A stretch of 64,000 bases of DNA from Novosphingobium sp. G106 (GCF_019075875.1 NZ_JAHOOZ010000001.1:2604001-2668000); one strand, 5' to 3'; shown: positions 44,030 to 53,227, counted from the stretch's first letter. Made by a program: numbers and translations. Notes: generated by a model not told the origin, from the sequence alone.

Positions 44030-44824
44030 GCGGCTACAGCGTTCCAGTTCCAGGGCAGCAGTTGGTCGAGCTGCCGGGCGGGATGCCCAGCGATGCGGGC
44101 GAGCACGTCTGCGAGCCAAGCCTGCGGATCGACATCGTTCAGGCGAGCGGTCTGGATCATCGTGTAGAGCACCGCGGCGCGCTGGCCGCCACGATCGGAT
44201 CCGCAAAACAGCCAGGCCTTCCTTCCGAGCGGCACGCAGCGCAGAGCGCGTTCCGCAGCGTTGTTGGTCAGGCAGACCCGGCCGTCGTCAAGGAAGCGGG
44301 TGAAGGCGTCCCAGCGCCGGAGCATGTAGTTGATGGCCTTGGCGAGATCGTGGTTGCGCGACAGCCTGGTGAGCTGTGTGGTGAGCCAAGCATGGAGCTC
44401 AGCCATGAAGGGCGCGCTCAGTTCCTGGCGTACAGCGAGCCGCTCGGCCGCGTCTTTGCCGTTAATGCCGCGCTCGACATCGAACAGGGCATCGATCCGC
44501 TGCACAGCCTCGAGCGCGATCGGATAGATGATGCCGGCTTGCTCGCCGCGGCTCTTCTTGCGGGCCGCACTGGCAACGTCGGCCAGTTCGAAGAACTTGC
44601 GCCGCGCGTGGGCGAAGCAGCTAGCCTCGAGCACGGGCGCTGGCATGCGTCCGGGAGCGTAGAGCTCTCCGTAGCCGCCATAAGCATCGGCCTGCAGGAT
44701 CCCTGACCACGACGCGAGATGCGCCCTTGGATGTTCGCCGCGCCGATCGCGCGAGTAGTGGAACAGTGCCGCGGGCGGATCGGCGCCGGCGAACGGCCGA
44801 TCATCGCGCACGTAGACCCACAGT
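44020..44824 (-). pseudogene. tnpC: IS66 tnpC, C-terminal part
   Basis: About 264 residues of the IS66 transposase C-terminal half (YAPGRMPAPVLEASCFAHARRKFFE, CLTNNAAERALRCVPLGRKAWLF, IS66 C-terminal HARQLDQLLPW). It has no start of its own; the N-terminal half is at 47158-47995 and the two were one gene before the IS21 inserted. Joining them across ACAGT restores the frame exactly. Confidence 0.9.
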
Positions 44825-44901
44825 TGTCAACGGGCACCGAACTTTCCCCAGATGTGGGCGCCCAAAATTCCCTACGTTGGCGGTTTTGGACGGAGCGGTG
44901 A

Positions 44902-45759
44902 TCAGCCGTATTCGTGATCGGGCTTTCCTTTCATCGGTGGTCGCCCGCGGCGCTTTGGCGGGTGCGGATTGAACGGGGCGCCGTTGCGGACGTTTTCGGG
45001 CACGAGCGCCGCGTGCTCACGCATGCGGTAGCTGGAGCCTTCGATCTGGATGACGACGGCGTGGTGCAGCAGCCTGTCGAGCAGCGCGGTGGCGACGACA
45101 GGATCGCCGAAGACCTCTCCCCATTCGGCGAAGCCGCGATTGGAAGTGAGGATCATGGCGCCCTTTTCGTAGCGGGCGTTGACGAGCTGGAAGAACAGGT
45201 TGGCGCCGCCGGGCGTGACCGGCAGGTAACCGATCTCGTCGACGACCAGCAGCGATGCCCTGGTGAGGAAGCGGATCTTCTCCCTCAGTGTGCCTTCACG
45301 CTCGGCTTTGGCAAGCTGCGCGATCAGATCGGCGAGCGGGATGAAGTAGACTGCTTTGCCGGCGCGGACGGCCTCGACGGCAAGTGCTGTAGCGATGTGG
45401 CTTTTGCCGGTGCCGGGAGGGCCGAGCAGATGGACGACCTCGGCTCGTTCGATAAAGTCGAGGCCGGCGAGCGCCAGGATGCGGTTCTTATCGAGCGATG
45501 GCTGGAAGGAGAAGTCGTAGCCGGCCAGGGTCTTGACCACAGGGAGCCGCGCCATGCGCAGGGCAGCCTTGATCCGGCGGTTCTCGCGCAGCGAGAGCTC
45601 TTCGCCCAGCAGCTCATCAAGCGCTTCGATGCCATCGATCTGACCCTGCTCGATGCGCCGCAGGGTGGCATCGAGGATCTCGAGTGCGCGCGGCATCTTG
45701 AGCATGACGAGGCTGCGGCGGATGGAGTCGACGCGCGAGGATGGTGCCGCACCGTTCAT
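44902..45759 (-). CDS. istB: IS21 transposition helper ATPase IstB
   Basis: 285 residues, AAA+ helper of the IstA transposase. Walker A LLGPPGTGKSHIATALAVE (about 102-120), Walker B LLVVDEIGYLPV, then the sensor region NARYEKGAMILTSNRGFAEWGEVFGD. It starts within the last bases of istA (overlap of 4 bp). Confidence 0.93.
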   Translation of the reverse strand: MNGAAPSSRVDSIRRSLVMLKMPRALEILDATLRRIEQGQIDGIEALDELLGEELSLRENRRIKAALRMARLPVVKTLAGYDFSFQPSLDKNRILALAGLDFIERAEVVHLLGPPGTGKSHIATALAVEAVRAGKAVYFIPLADLIAQLAKAEREGTLREKIRFLTRASLLVVDEIGYLPVTPGGANLFFQLVNARYEKGAMILTSNRGFAEWGEVFGDPVVATALLDRLLHHAVVIQIEGSSYRMREHAALVPENVRNGAPFNPHPPKRRGRPPMKGKPDHEYG

Positions 45760-47012
45760 GGCCGCCCCTCCATCGCCAGGCTCGCGCCGATCGCCTCATA
45801 GACCGCCAGCGAACGCAGTGGCACATGGTCGCCGATCCGGCCGATCATTGTCATGGGCCTCTCCGGCGTTCGCGGCTGCGGCCGTCCGGTGCGATGGCGC
45901 CGGTCGATACGATATTGCCGGCGCCCTTCGAGCACGGGATGCTCGGCGACGACGATGCCGCGGTCGATGATGCGCACCAGATCCGGCAGCTGCTCGATCT
46001 CGACGAGCCGGCGGGTCCGGTCGGGCACGCTGTAGAAGTTGCCGCCAACCGCGACGAAGCCATCATGGGTAACCCGCCGCTCGAGCTTCAGGACGGCGTT
46101 GAAGCGATGGTCGGGGAGCCGCTGAAGTTCCCCCTGTTCCTCGGCTAGGGCCTCGGCCACCACGCGTTGGGTCGTCCCGTGCACGCGTGCATTGGCGACC
46201 GTATCGAGCCAGTCGATGAGCTGGACATTGAGGTCCTCCATGTTGCGGAAGGATCGCCCCAGGAAGAAGTCCTCGCGGATATAGCGGAAGGGCCGCTCAA
46301 CCTTGCCCTTCGTTTTTGCGCGATAGGGACGGCAGGCCCTGGGCTGGAAGCGGTAATGCTTCGCCAGCGCCAGCAGCGAGGTGTTGTAGACAATGTGGCC
46401 CTGATCATCCTCGCCGGTCACCGCCGTCTTCATGCGGTCGTAGAGGATCTCGATCGGCACGCCGCCCAGCGCCTCGAAGGCCTGCATGTGACAGCGCAGC
46501 AGCGTCTGCAGGTCCTGGTGCAGCACATAGCGGGCAAACAGGAACCGCGAGTAGCCCAGCACCAGGCTGAACAACCAGACGATGCGCACCACCCCCGGCT
46601 CGTCGGTGAACTCGACGACGAAGCGGGCGAAGTCGACCTGGCCCTGCACACCGGCCTTGGTCTCGAAGCGGACCTCGTAGGGCTTGGGATCGTGCTCGGG
46701 CCGGATCGCGGCGAGGTATCGCTTCACGGCGGTATAGGCGCCGGCGTAGCCCATCTCCCGGATCTCGCGGGTCAGCCGCGAGGCCGTGAGTTCGGGAAAC
46801 GCGGTGACCCGCTCGCGCAGGAACTCCATGTACGGCGCGATCTTGCACGGACGCCCCAACTGGCGCGGGCCGTACGCCGGCACCTCGACGCCGCGCTCGA
46901 TGTATTTGCGAATGGTCTTGGGATCGCGGCCCGTCCGACGGGCGATGGCGGTCACCGACAGCCCCTGCCGGTGCAGCTCCAGTATCATCATGGCTTCTCC
47001 AAGTCGGATCAT
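45756..47012 (-). CDS. istA: IS21 family transposase IstA
   Basis: 418 residues. N-terminal helix-turn-helix (LSVTAIARRTGRDPKTIRKYIE), DDE core (AGVQGQVDFARF, then the Asp and Glu of the catalytic triad in ILYDRMKTAV and AKTKGKVERPF), then the Mu-type C-terminal domain. Standard length, apparently intact. Confidence 0.93.
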   Translation of the reverse strand: MIRLGEAMMILELHRQGLSVTAIARRTGRDPKTIRKYIERGVEVPAYGPRQLGRPCKIAPYMEFLRERVTAFPELTASRLTREIREMGYAGAYTAVKRYLAAIRPEHDPKPYEVRFETKAGVQGQVDFARFVVEFTDEPGVVRIVWLFSLVLGYSRFLFARYVLHQDLQTLLRCHMQAFEALGGVPIEILYDRMKTAVTGEDDQGHIVYNTSLLALAKHYRFQPRACRPYRAKTKGKVERPFRYIREDFFLGRSFRNMEDLNVQLIDWLDTVANARVHGTTQRVVAEALAEEQGELQRLPDHRFNAVLKLERRVTHDGFVAVGGNFYSVPDRTRRLVEIEQLPDLVRIIDRGIVVAEHPVLEGRRQYRIDRRHRTGRPQPRTPERPMTMIGRIGDHVPLRSLAVYEAIGASLAMEGRP

Positions 47013-47052
47013 CGGCGGGCCTCCCGCAGGAGGTCATCGCGCCGATTTTGGC

Positions 47053-47094
47053 GTTGCCCAATGAGCCGGGGTTAACCCCGGCTCATTGGGCAAC
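47053..47094. repeat. 42-bp perfect palindrome in the IS21 leader
   Basis: Every base from 47053 to 47094 pairs with its mirror (axis between 47073 and 47074; centre GGTTAACC; arms include CCCAATGAGCC). It lies just upstream of istA inside the IS21. In transposable elements such a structure can block read-through transcription entering from outside or mask the ribosome binding site. Confidence 0.9.
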
Positions 47095-47157
47095 CAGGTC
47101 CAACAATCAGGGAATTTTCAAAGCCCACTTTTGCGGAGAATTACACGCCCACTGACA

Positions 47158-47995
47158 ACAGTCTGGCAGTATCGGTCTTCACCTTGGCCATGACGGGCAC
47201 GGTCGTATCGTCGCCATGCAATCGCTCGGCGGCGAGGACCTGCGCCTCGATGAGGCGATAGAGCGGCATTAGCGCAAAGGCGGCGGCACCGACTTGGTCG
47301 GCAAGCGTCGAGGTGCTGAGCGGCACCCCCTCGCGGGCGAAGCGCTCAGCCTGGCGGTTGAGGGGCTGGTGCTGGCCGTACTTCTCGAACAGCAGCATGG
47401 CGAGGAAGCTGGGGCCAGCCCAGCCACGCGGCACGACGTGGAAGGGCGCCGGCGGCTGTGTGATCGTCTCGCAGTCGCGACAGGAGAATTTCTCGCGCAC
47501 GGTCTGGACGACCTTCCAGGCGCGCGGGATCACCTCGAGCGTCTCGGTGACGTCCTCGCCAAGCTTGGACAGCCTGCTGCCGCCGCAGGCCGGGCAAGAG
47601 CACGGCGCCGGCACGATGACCCGCTCGCGCGGCAGGTGCTGGGGAAACGGCTTCCTGGCCGGCCGCTTGCGTTCGAAGGCGGTGACGGTCGCGGTCTTCT
47701 CGGCCGCGACCTCGGCAGCCAGATCGTCCTCGGCGGCGTCGGCCTCGAGATCTTCGAGCTGCAGTTCCATCTGGTCGAGCAGGCGGCGGGTGCGCTCGGC
47801 GCTGGCGCCGTACTGCTCGCGCCTGAGCTTGGCGATTTGCAGCTTGAGGTGCGCGATCACGGCCTCGGTGGCGCTCTCGCGGGCATGGGCATTGGCGAGC
47901 TTGGCCTCGGCCTCATTGGCCCGCTGGGTCGCACTCGCCAGCAGCGCCTTGAGCGCTTCGATATCGTCAGGAAGGGGCGAAACGGCGGCTTCCAT
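47158..47995 (-). pseudogene. tnpC: IS66 tnpC, N-terminal part
   Basis: About 285 residues from ATG 47995: coiled coil with DDIEALKALLASA at the start, the QYGASAERTRRLLDQM motif, the zinc-finger CSCPACGGSRL and FEKYGQHQPLNRQ. The frame then runs a few codons into the IS21 (stop at about 47141). Together with 44020-44824 this is one IS66 transposase gene. Confidence 0.9.
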
Positions 47996-48067
47996 GACCG
48001 CGATGGAATCACAGAATGGGGTCCGAATGAAGCCCAAAATGCGCGGGCGACGAAGAAAGCGAACGCG

Positions 48068-48409
48068 TTATCCGGCGCTCTGCGGACGCCAGGAATACTG
48101 CGGGTTCCGCCAGTCGATCCCGTCGAGCAGGCAGGCGAGTTGCGAGGCTGTCAGCGACACCATCCCGTCCTTCGCCGAAGGCCAGACGAAGCGTCCCTTC
48201 TCGAGCCGCTTGGCGTAGAGCGACATGCCGATCCCATCGTGCCAGATCAGCTTCACCAGAGATCCGGCGCGCCCGCGGAACACGAACAGATCGCCGCCAT
48301 GGGGATCGCGCTTGAGGCCCTGTTGGACCAGCAAGGCCAGTCCCTGCATCCCCTTGCGCATATCCGTGTGCCCCATCGCAATCCACACCCGCGCACCCGA
48401 AGGGATCAT
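48068..48409 (-). CDS. tnpB: IS66 TnpB accessory protein (Orf2)
   Basis: 113 residues, IS66 Orf2 family (PF05717). ARVWIAMGHTDMRKGMQGL is the family N-terminal motif, followed by DLFVFRGRAGSLVKLIWHD and ASQLACLLDGIDW. Required with TnpA for transposition. It overlaps tnpA by 4 bp. Confidence 0.93.
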   Translation of the reverse strand: MIPSGARVWIAMGHTDMRKGMQGLALLVQQGLKRDPHGGDLFVFRGRAGSLVKLIWHDGIGMSLYAKRLEKGRFVWPSAKDGMVSLTASQLACLLDGIDWRNPQYSWRPQSAG

Positions 48410-48774
48410 CGCAGCGCCTTCAACGCTGAGGCCACCAGCGCCGGCGAAGCCGAAGCAAAGATGCTGATCCGCTTGCCGCGCGCCAGGTCGATGACGATCG
48501 CCGGTTGCACACCCGCGTGCGGGCCCTCCGCATCCTCGATCATCACGGCCGCGGCGAAACCGGGAGCCGCCAGATCGTCCAGCTCGGGCTCGGAGTGAGC
48601 ATCGCGCAGCTTACGCCTCCACGTGTAGACCAGCGCGGTCGACACATCACGTCGCCGTGCGACCTCGGCGACGCAGGCCCCGGGCGCGAAGGCCTCGCTC
48701 AGGATCTCCAGCCGTTCCTCGTCGCTCCAACGGCGGCGCCGCTCCGGCCCGGAAAACACCGTGATCTGACCCAT
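48406..48774 (-). CDS. tnpA: IS66 TnpA (Orf1)
   Basis: 122 residues. N-terminal helix-turn-helix of the IS3/IS66 Orf1 type (RRRWSDEERLEILSEAFAPG, VAEVARRRDVSTALVYTWRRKL). Probable DNA-binding partner of the transposase. Confidence 0.93.
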   Translation of the reverse strand: MGQITVFSGPERRRRWSDEERLEILSEAFAPGACVAEVARRRDVSTALVYTWRRKLRDAHSEPELDDLAAPGFAAAVMIEDAEGPHAGVQPAIVIDLARGKRISIFASASPALVASALKALR

Positions 48775-48825
48775 CGACCGCTCCTAAGCGCACTCTTAGG
48801 AGCGCACTTAAGACCGGTCGCTCAC

Positions 48826-49011
48826 CTCATCGGCAAGGCGGGGCCCGCCGGATGGGTACGTGCCTCCGATCCCGATGTAAGAAGCTTTCACGCTGAACAA
48901 GCACTCCACTATGAGCGGGCGATCTATGATCTCGGCATCGTCGATCCGGTGACGCACGACGGGCCTAAGTTCCGATCGTTGCGATTTCGTGAGGTTAAAG
49001 CAAAAGCGTGA
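48826..49011 (+). pseudogene. Possible 3' fragment of a gene cut by IS66
   Basis: The frame from 48826 reads through a protein-like segment (HAEQALHYERAIYDLGIVD, THDGPKFRSLRFREVK) to a TGA at 49009-49011 with no start of its own. It begins at the putative right end of IS66, so the IS may have removed the 5' part. I do not recognise the family. Confidence 0.3.
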
Positions 49012-49398
49012 CCAACGTTGCGTAGCCGAGGGCTGCAAATTTCAACCTATTGCGCATGTCTTTCCTTTATTGCGACGCAGGCCGAGAAACCATCTGGGTT
49101 CGTTCACCTGTGCCTAACCGTTGATAAGCTCGCCGCGGCGAGCCGCATCGGCTAACGTTTCGATCGATGTCCAGCCGATTTGCCCGGCCGGATCGGCAGA
49201 CCGCTGCTCTGCGTGTGATCGGGTCACTGCGGCCACCGAAAAAACAAACCCGAGTGCCAGGGGTTCCGATAACCAGGAATAACCAACCCACCTGAACGGG
49301 ACAGTGGCTGCGTCTGTGGCTTGCAAAAGCCCTGGCAATCTATTTGGATCAGGACGGGGCCAAAGCGATAAATCACTGCAACGGTAATTCCTCGGTGG
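49012..49398. other. Non-coding region
   Basis: About 390 bp. A minus-strand 74-codon frame at 49114-49338 (ends Ala-Asp-Ala-Ala-Arg-Arg-Gly-Glu-Leu-Ile-Asn-Gly) is the only candidate and is weak. No repeats or RNA seen. Confidence 0.4.
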
Positions 49399-49800
49399 TC
49401 AGCTTCTCAGGCTGTCCGGAACCACACCGCCGCTCACCGCGAGCTTTTCCATCACTGTCTTGTGGAGTGCGATGTTCTGCTCGGCCGATCCGTCCGCGCC
49501 GGCGTGGACTCCGAGCTCGTCCGCCAGCTCCTTGCGCGCCGGGAGGCTTGAATCGAGATCGAGCAGCTTGAGCAGGTCGACGATCGAGCTCTGGTAATTG
49601 CCGCCGTGGTCGCTTTTCATTGAGGCCATGGCTTCGAGCACCGCGCCGACGTCAACTGCTGTTGGCGGCGGCGCGGCAGGTTCGGCCGCCGGAGCCGGGG
49701 CGGCGGGGGCGGCCTGTGGCGCTGGCGCCGCTTCGGGCGTGGCCGCCTTGGCCGTGTCGTGGTGGAAGATCTTGTTCAGGATATTGCCGAAGATGCTCAT
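49399..49800 (-). CDS. DUF3597 family protein
   Basis: 133 residues. Starts MSIFGNILNKIF, followed by a long Ala/Pro-rich linker and the C-terminal DUF3597 domain (VDVGAVLEAMASMKS, SSIVDLLKLLDLDSS, GSAEQNIALHKTVMEKLA), which resembles a LysM-free, cell-wall-associated module. Function unknown, often found among stress genes. Confidence 0.85.
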   Translation of the reverse strand: MSIFGNILNKIFHHDTAKAATPEAAPAPQAAPAAPAPAAEPAAPPPTAVDVGAVLEAMASMKSDHGGNYQSSIVDLLKLLDLDSSLPARKELADELGVHAGADGSAEQNIALHKTVMEKLAVSGGVVPDSLRS

Positions 49801-49934
49801 AGCTCGTGCTCCTGCTGGCTACAGGCGATAACGTCCGGGAGCCGGAAAGGTCGCCCCATCGGGAAATTTCATCAGGAACGTCTGGCGTCCGGGGCAGTTC
49901 AGGCAAGTGAACCCTGCCAAGATGGGAGCCTGAA

Positions 49935-50489
49935 ATGAAATATCCGGTATTGATCGCCGTCTCGCTCGTCGCGCTCAGCCTCGGCGGCTGCGGCAAGAAG
50001 GAGGAAGCCGTGCCGGCTGCTGTCGCCTCGGACAGCATGTCGACAGAAGCGCCACCGGCTGCAGCGATGAGCCCCGGCCAGACTTTCGCCAATGCCGCTG
50101 CCGCCAGCGATGCTTTCGAGATCGAATCCTCGCAGCTGGCCGAGAGCAAGGCGACTTCGCCGAAGGTGAAGAACTTCGCCGCGCAGATGATCAAGGCGCA
50201 CACCGACTCGACCGCCAAGCTCAAGACCGCGGCGGGCTCGGCTTCGCCGGCGATCGTGCCCGACACCGCGTTCAGCGATGCACAGCGCCAGGCGCTGTCC
50301 GATCTCGGCGCCAAGACCGGCGCCAATTTCGACGGCGCCTATGCCAAGGCCCAGGTCGACGCCCACCAGGCGACGCTCGACGCGGTGAAGGCCTATTCCG
50401 CGAACGGCGACGTGCCCTCGCTCAAGGCTTTCGCGACCGGACTGGTGCCCGTCGTCACGGCCCACCTCAACATGGCCAAGGGCCTCTGA
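49935..50489 (+). CDS. DUF4142 family lipoprotein
   Basis: 184 residues. Lipobox SLGGCGKK near residue 18, then a Pro/Ala-rich linker and a helical DUF4142 domain (NAAAASDAFEIESSQLAES, VKNFAAQMIKAHTDSTAKL) that resembles ferritin-like bundles. Envelope protein of unknown role. Upstream a GGAAC occurs at about 49875 without a perfect -10, so the general stress promoter match is uncertain. Confidence 0.85.
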   Translation: MKYPVLIAVSLVALSLGGCGKKEEAVPAAVASDSMSTEAPPAAAMSPGQTFANAAAASDAFEIESSQLAESKATSPKVKNFAAQMIKAHTDSTAKLKTAAGSASPAIVPDTAFSDAQRQALSDLGAKTGANFDGAYAKAQVDAHQATLDAVKAYSANGDVPSLKAFATGLVPVVTAHLNMAKGL

Positions 50490-50805
50490 ACGGGGGCCTT
50501 GGCTGGATGCCGGAACAATTTCTGGCTAACCAACGTGCTTCGGCACCGATGATTTCGAGCTACAAGTCCTCGGGATGCAGAGCGACCTGAAGAATGGCAG
50601 GTCGCTTCAGACAACGCTTTTTCGGCCCAGTGATGCGTTATCGTCAGCAAACGTCACCGTCTGTTGCTCGATGGTAAACGTTCGATCGAAGCTTTCAGAC
50701 GTGCTGCAGCAAACGGCAGAGCGCGCGCGCCGTGCTCCATCCAAATTCGCTTGGCGGAAGCGCGCACGAACATTGGAGCCGGTTTGATCTGCTTCATACG
50801 GCGGG
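50490..50805. other. Intergenic region
   Basis: About 315 bp with no convincing gene or repeat. Confidence 0.4.
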
Positions 50806-51003
50806 TTATCGCACCGCCTCCTCTGATCTGGCCAGCCTAAAGGCCTGTTTCACCAGCAAAGCATCGCCTTCAAGCTGAAAATCGATGACCACACGGTTCC
50901 CCTTAGGCCTCGCCTTGTAGACGCCCGAGGCGGATTGTTTGAGGAGATCCAGAGCAGAACGCACATCCTTCCACGGGACGGAGACGGAATGGGATTCAAG
51001 CAT
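50806..51003 (-). CDS. Small hypothetical protein (65 aa)
   Basis: A compact, protein-like sequence (SVPWKDVRSALDLLKQ, SGVYKARPKGNRVVIDF, LLVKQAFRLARSEE) with a beta-alpha pattern and no membrane segment. No family is recognised, and no strong ribosome binding site. Confidence 0.5.
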   Translation of the reverse strand: MLESHSVSVPWKDVRSALDLLKQSASGVYKARPKGNRVVIDFQLEGDALLVKQAFRLARSEEAVR

Positions 51004-51491
51004 TTGGTCAGATTGGTCAGACCGACGGGCGCCGCAAGAACATAGGTTAAGTGCTTAAAAGGGACCATATTGGTCCGAGGCACCTAAGGTGATTATGTCC
51101 CTGTATTTCGAGAACGCCGTCCGGATTCTGCCATGATGCGTCCGAGCAACATTCTAAGGGTTTTGAAACCGCTTTGGAACGGTTCGCAATCAAAACCCCT
51201 TATGGAGATGGCGGGCAAGATCACGCGCTCGACGCTTTGGGGGCACGATCAGATGAGACGCAAGGTAACTTACGGGGGGAACAGTGTCTTACGGGAGCGG
51301 CGCTCTTCGTCACGGCAGCTTGGACCGCTGACTACTGTAGCAGATGGAATCCGCTGAGCTGTCATGGCCCCGATCCATCCTTGATGAAATACGCGCGCTA
51401 GGCGGTAAGACGGCATCCGGGCGTGATCGCCGGGACCGAGCTAGATGATCGTTCGCTTATTCGTGCACGCGCCGCATCAGAAGGGGAAGCC
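51004..51491. other. Intergenic region upstream of the lipoprotein copy
   Basis: About 490 bp. No supported gene. I see no GGAAC/CGTT pair in the stretch that would serve copy 1 of the lipoprotein. Confidence 0.4.
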
Positions 51492-51797
51492 ATTAAGCCC
51501 ATCGTCAAATCAGCGTTGCTGGGATCTGCCATTCTGCTGGGAATGAGCCTTTCGGCCTGCGACAGCAAAAAGGAAAACGCCGAGGAAAAGCAGGCCGACG
51601 CAGTTCGCGCATCGGCAGATGCGACAGCCGATGCGCTGAAAGCGACCGCCGACAAGAAAGACCCGGTAACGGACGGTGTCGATTCCCCGGCGGAAAACGC
51701 CCAGGAATCCAAAGCCACCGCCATTCGCGAAGCGGGTGACGCCAAGGCGGACGCCATGGAAAACAAGGCGGACAAGCGTGATAAAGCTCCCGAATAG
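51492..51797 (+). CDS. Small Ala/Lys/Glu-rich lipoprotein, copy 1 (start codon ATT)
   Basis: 101 residues if initiated at ATT 51492, the position equal to the ATG of copy 2 (58598). The signal peptide and lipobox MSLSACDSKKE are intact, followed by a heptad-like Ala/Asp/Lys repeat (ADATADALKATADKK). Copy 2 begins ATG AAG TAC and this copy ATT AAG CCC. The frame is open upstream to a GTG at 51423, so expression may start there, at ATT, or not at all. Very close to copy 2 otherwise. Confidence 0.6.
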   Translation: MKPIVKSALLGSAILLGMSLSACDSKKENAEEKQADAVRASADATADALKATADKKDPVTDGVDSPAENAQESKATAIREAGDAKADAMENKADKRDKAPE

Positions 51798-51821
51798 CCA
51801 GACCATTCGCAACTAAACGTG

Positions 51822-51850
51822 AGGCCGCGGGAAAACTCCTGGGGCCTTTT
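51822..51850 (+). terminator. Terminator after lipoprotein copy 1
   Basis: AGGCC and GGCCT arms around a GCGGGAAAACTCCTGG loop, then TTTT. One arm base differs from copy 2, where the stem is longer (GGCCGC with GCGGCC). Confidence 0.6.
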
Positions 51851-51927
51851 CATTTCGGCCGGCACTCCGCTGATGGGACCCAGTTGCTCGGCTCGGCGGA
51901 GCTTTCTTCAATCAAGATCACAAGCAC

Positions 51928-51952
51928 GGAACCGTGAGCGTCGGGTCACGTT
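51928..51952 (+). promoter_or_regulatory. EcfG-type general stress promoter of the PA2169-like gene
   Basis: GGAAC at 51928-51932, then 16 nt, then CGTT at 51949-51952, a perfect match to the alphaproteobacterial EcfG consensus, about 40 bp before the ATG at 51990. Confidence 0.75.
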
Positions 51953-51989
51953 GGAAAGGCACTAGCCCTCATCTGACAGGTATCCCAAC

Positions 51990-52442
51990 ATGACCACAAT
52001 CACCAAAGACGTATCGATCCTCAACTCCCTCATTGCCACCCTTCTCGATAGCATCGACGGTTATCAGAAATCGGCCGGTGACATCGAAAACAAGGCGCTC
52101 GCCGACAAGTTCACCGCTCGTGCGCGCGAACGGCAGTCCGCCGTAACGAAGCTGCAAGCCGCAGTCGCTTCTGCGGGCGGCAATCCGGAAGATGACGGTA
52201 CACTCCTCGCCGGTGCCCACCGAGCGTTTATCAGTCTGAAGGAGGCAGTTTCGGGAAAGGACGATAAGGCAATCGTCGCAGAGATCGAACGCGGCGAAGA
52301 CCATCTGAAAGAAAAGTTCGAGAAGGCATTGGCAGATACAGATCTTTCGCCCGCTGGCCGGGCTGCGGCTGACGAAGCGTGGCAATCGGTGCGTGCCGGA
52401 CACGATGAGATGAGCGCTCTGAAGCATTCCATGGGCGCGTGA
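51990..52442 (+). CDS. PA2169 family four-helix-bundle protein
   Basis: 150 residues, DUF2383-type four-helix bundle: LIATLLDSIDGYQKSAGDIE, AAVASAGGNPEDDGTLLAG, HRAFISLKEAVSGKDDKAIV, KSMGA-like end. Ferritin-like fold, function unclear, often induced by stress. EcfG-type promoter upstream and a strong terminator downstream, so it is probably a monocistronic stress gene. Confidence 0.9.
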   Translation: MTTITKDVSILNSLIATLLDSIDGYQKSAGDIENKALADKFTARARERQSAVTKLQAAVASAGGNPEDDGTLLAGAHRAFISLKEAVSGKDDKAIVAEIERGEDHLKEKFEKALADTDLSPAGRAAADEAWQSVRAGHDEMSALKHSMGA

Positions 52443-52466
52443 TCCGCCGAAAGTGATTGAGAGAAG

Positions 52467-52494
52467 CCCCCGTTTCGACGGGGGGTTTCTTTTT
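52467..52494 (+). terminator. Rho-independent terminator after the PA2169-like gene
   Basis: CCCCCGT (52467-52473) and ACGGGGG (52478-52484) pair around TTCG, followed by a T-rich tail. Textbook intrinsic terminator. Confidence 0.9.
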
Positions 52495-52588
52495 GTCATC
52501 AACCGGTCGAGCGGACTCTCAACAGACGCTTCCACGTTCTAGATTATTTTACGGAGGCTCGCGTTACCTCGCCGCAACGCCAGGTTAC

Positions 52589-52614
52589 GGAACGGCCTCG
52601 CCCCCTCATCCGTT
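52589..52614 (+). promoter_or_regulatory. EcfG-type promoter of the gene at 52651
   Basis: GGAAC at 52589-52593, a 17-nt spacer, CGTT at 52611-52614; the ATG is 37 bp downstream. Confidence 0.7.
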
Positions 52615-52650
52615 GGAATGCGGACGGGCCGAGAAAGCAGAGGAGCTGTC

Positions 52651-52917
52651 ATGCCTATCTCGAAACTTAGCGCAGTCGAGCGAGTGGCCCGCGTAATCGC
52701 GGCCGACCGGCTGAGCGCGAACGCGGAAGGCTTTGAAACTTCGGCCGCCGATGAAGTTGATGCCGAGTGGCGACTCTACATCGGACAGGGGGTGGCAGTT
52801 TTGAAGACGCTTCGCGAGCCCGATATCGTCATGGCCAACGCAGGCGATGCAGACGTTTGGCACGCGATGGTCGCAGCGGCACTCGTCGACTTTGACGGTG
52901 ATCCTTCGCAGGACTAA
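52651..52917 (+). CDS. Small hypothetical protein with EcfG promoter
   Basis: 88 residues, soluble, with an Ala-rich helix (VERVARVIAADRLSANAEG), then a Trp-Arg-Leu-Tyr segment and a C-terminal helix (ADVWHAMVAAALVDF). GAGGAG precedes the ATG. It is related to nothing I can name, but the stress promoter and codon use support expression. Confidence 0.65.
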   Translation: MPISKLSAVERVARVIAADRLSANAEGFETSAADEVDAEWRLYIGQGVAVLKTLREPDIVMANAGDADVWHAMVAAALVDFDGDPSQD

Positions 52918-53227
52918 CGGTGGGATGGCTGGCCTACAGTCGTCATTGGAATGACGGCAGATGCCTGCCCCAACTCCCTGATCTTCGTAGAGCGCAGCGG
53001 CCGTCAACCCTACGTGCAAGTTGGAGCGGCCTCATCGGCTCAAAATTGCCGAACCTCGTCCGCTTTAATTGCTGGCAACTTCGGCTAGCGAAAATCGTGC
53101 GCCGAATGGCAGCTATGTCGACGGAATGAGCGCTCTGGTCCCGGCGGGGGCCGATCGGAGGCCCGCATCGGCAGGATGAACCCGGCGGGGGCTGGAACGA
53201 CTTCAGGTCAAAGCACTTCCCATCTCC
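52918..53227. other. Intergenic region
   Basis: About 310 bp with no supported gene. It holds the promoter of the ExoIII gene, not identified. Confidence 0.4.

Larger units (their letters stand above)
44825..47157 (-). mobile_element. IS21-family insertion sequence inside tnpC
   Basis: 2333 bp, bounded by TGTCA at 44825-44829 and inverted TGACA at 47153-47157. The imperfect terminal repeats read TGTCAACGGGC and, inverted, TGTCAGTGGGC. The 5-bp target duplication ACAGT flanks it at 44820-44824 and 47158-47162. Contains istA and istB. Confidence 0.92.
43763..48825 (-). mobile_element. IS66-family insertion sequence with accessory gene, disrupted by IS21
   Basis: Contains tnpA, tnpB and a split tnpC in the IS66 order plus a DUF6429 gene at the end. 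The outer limits are not fixed: TGAGCG appears in inverted orientation at about 43723 and 48818-48824, which may be remains of the terminal repeats, but I find no matching 8-bp target duplication there. Confidence 0.8.
51478..51861 (+). repeat. 384-bp inverted duplication, copy 1
   Basis: Matches the reverse complement of 58229-58612 with a few substitutions, covering the ribosome binding site, the whole lipoprotein gene and its terminator. The copies are 6.4 kb apart in opposite orientation. Confidence 0.85.

Noticed and set aside
43722..48825. 8-bp target duplication for the IS66 element
   Set aside because: Sequences next to the TGAGCG ends (AGGATAGG and CTCATCGG) do not match, so the ends stay unproven.
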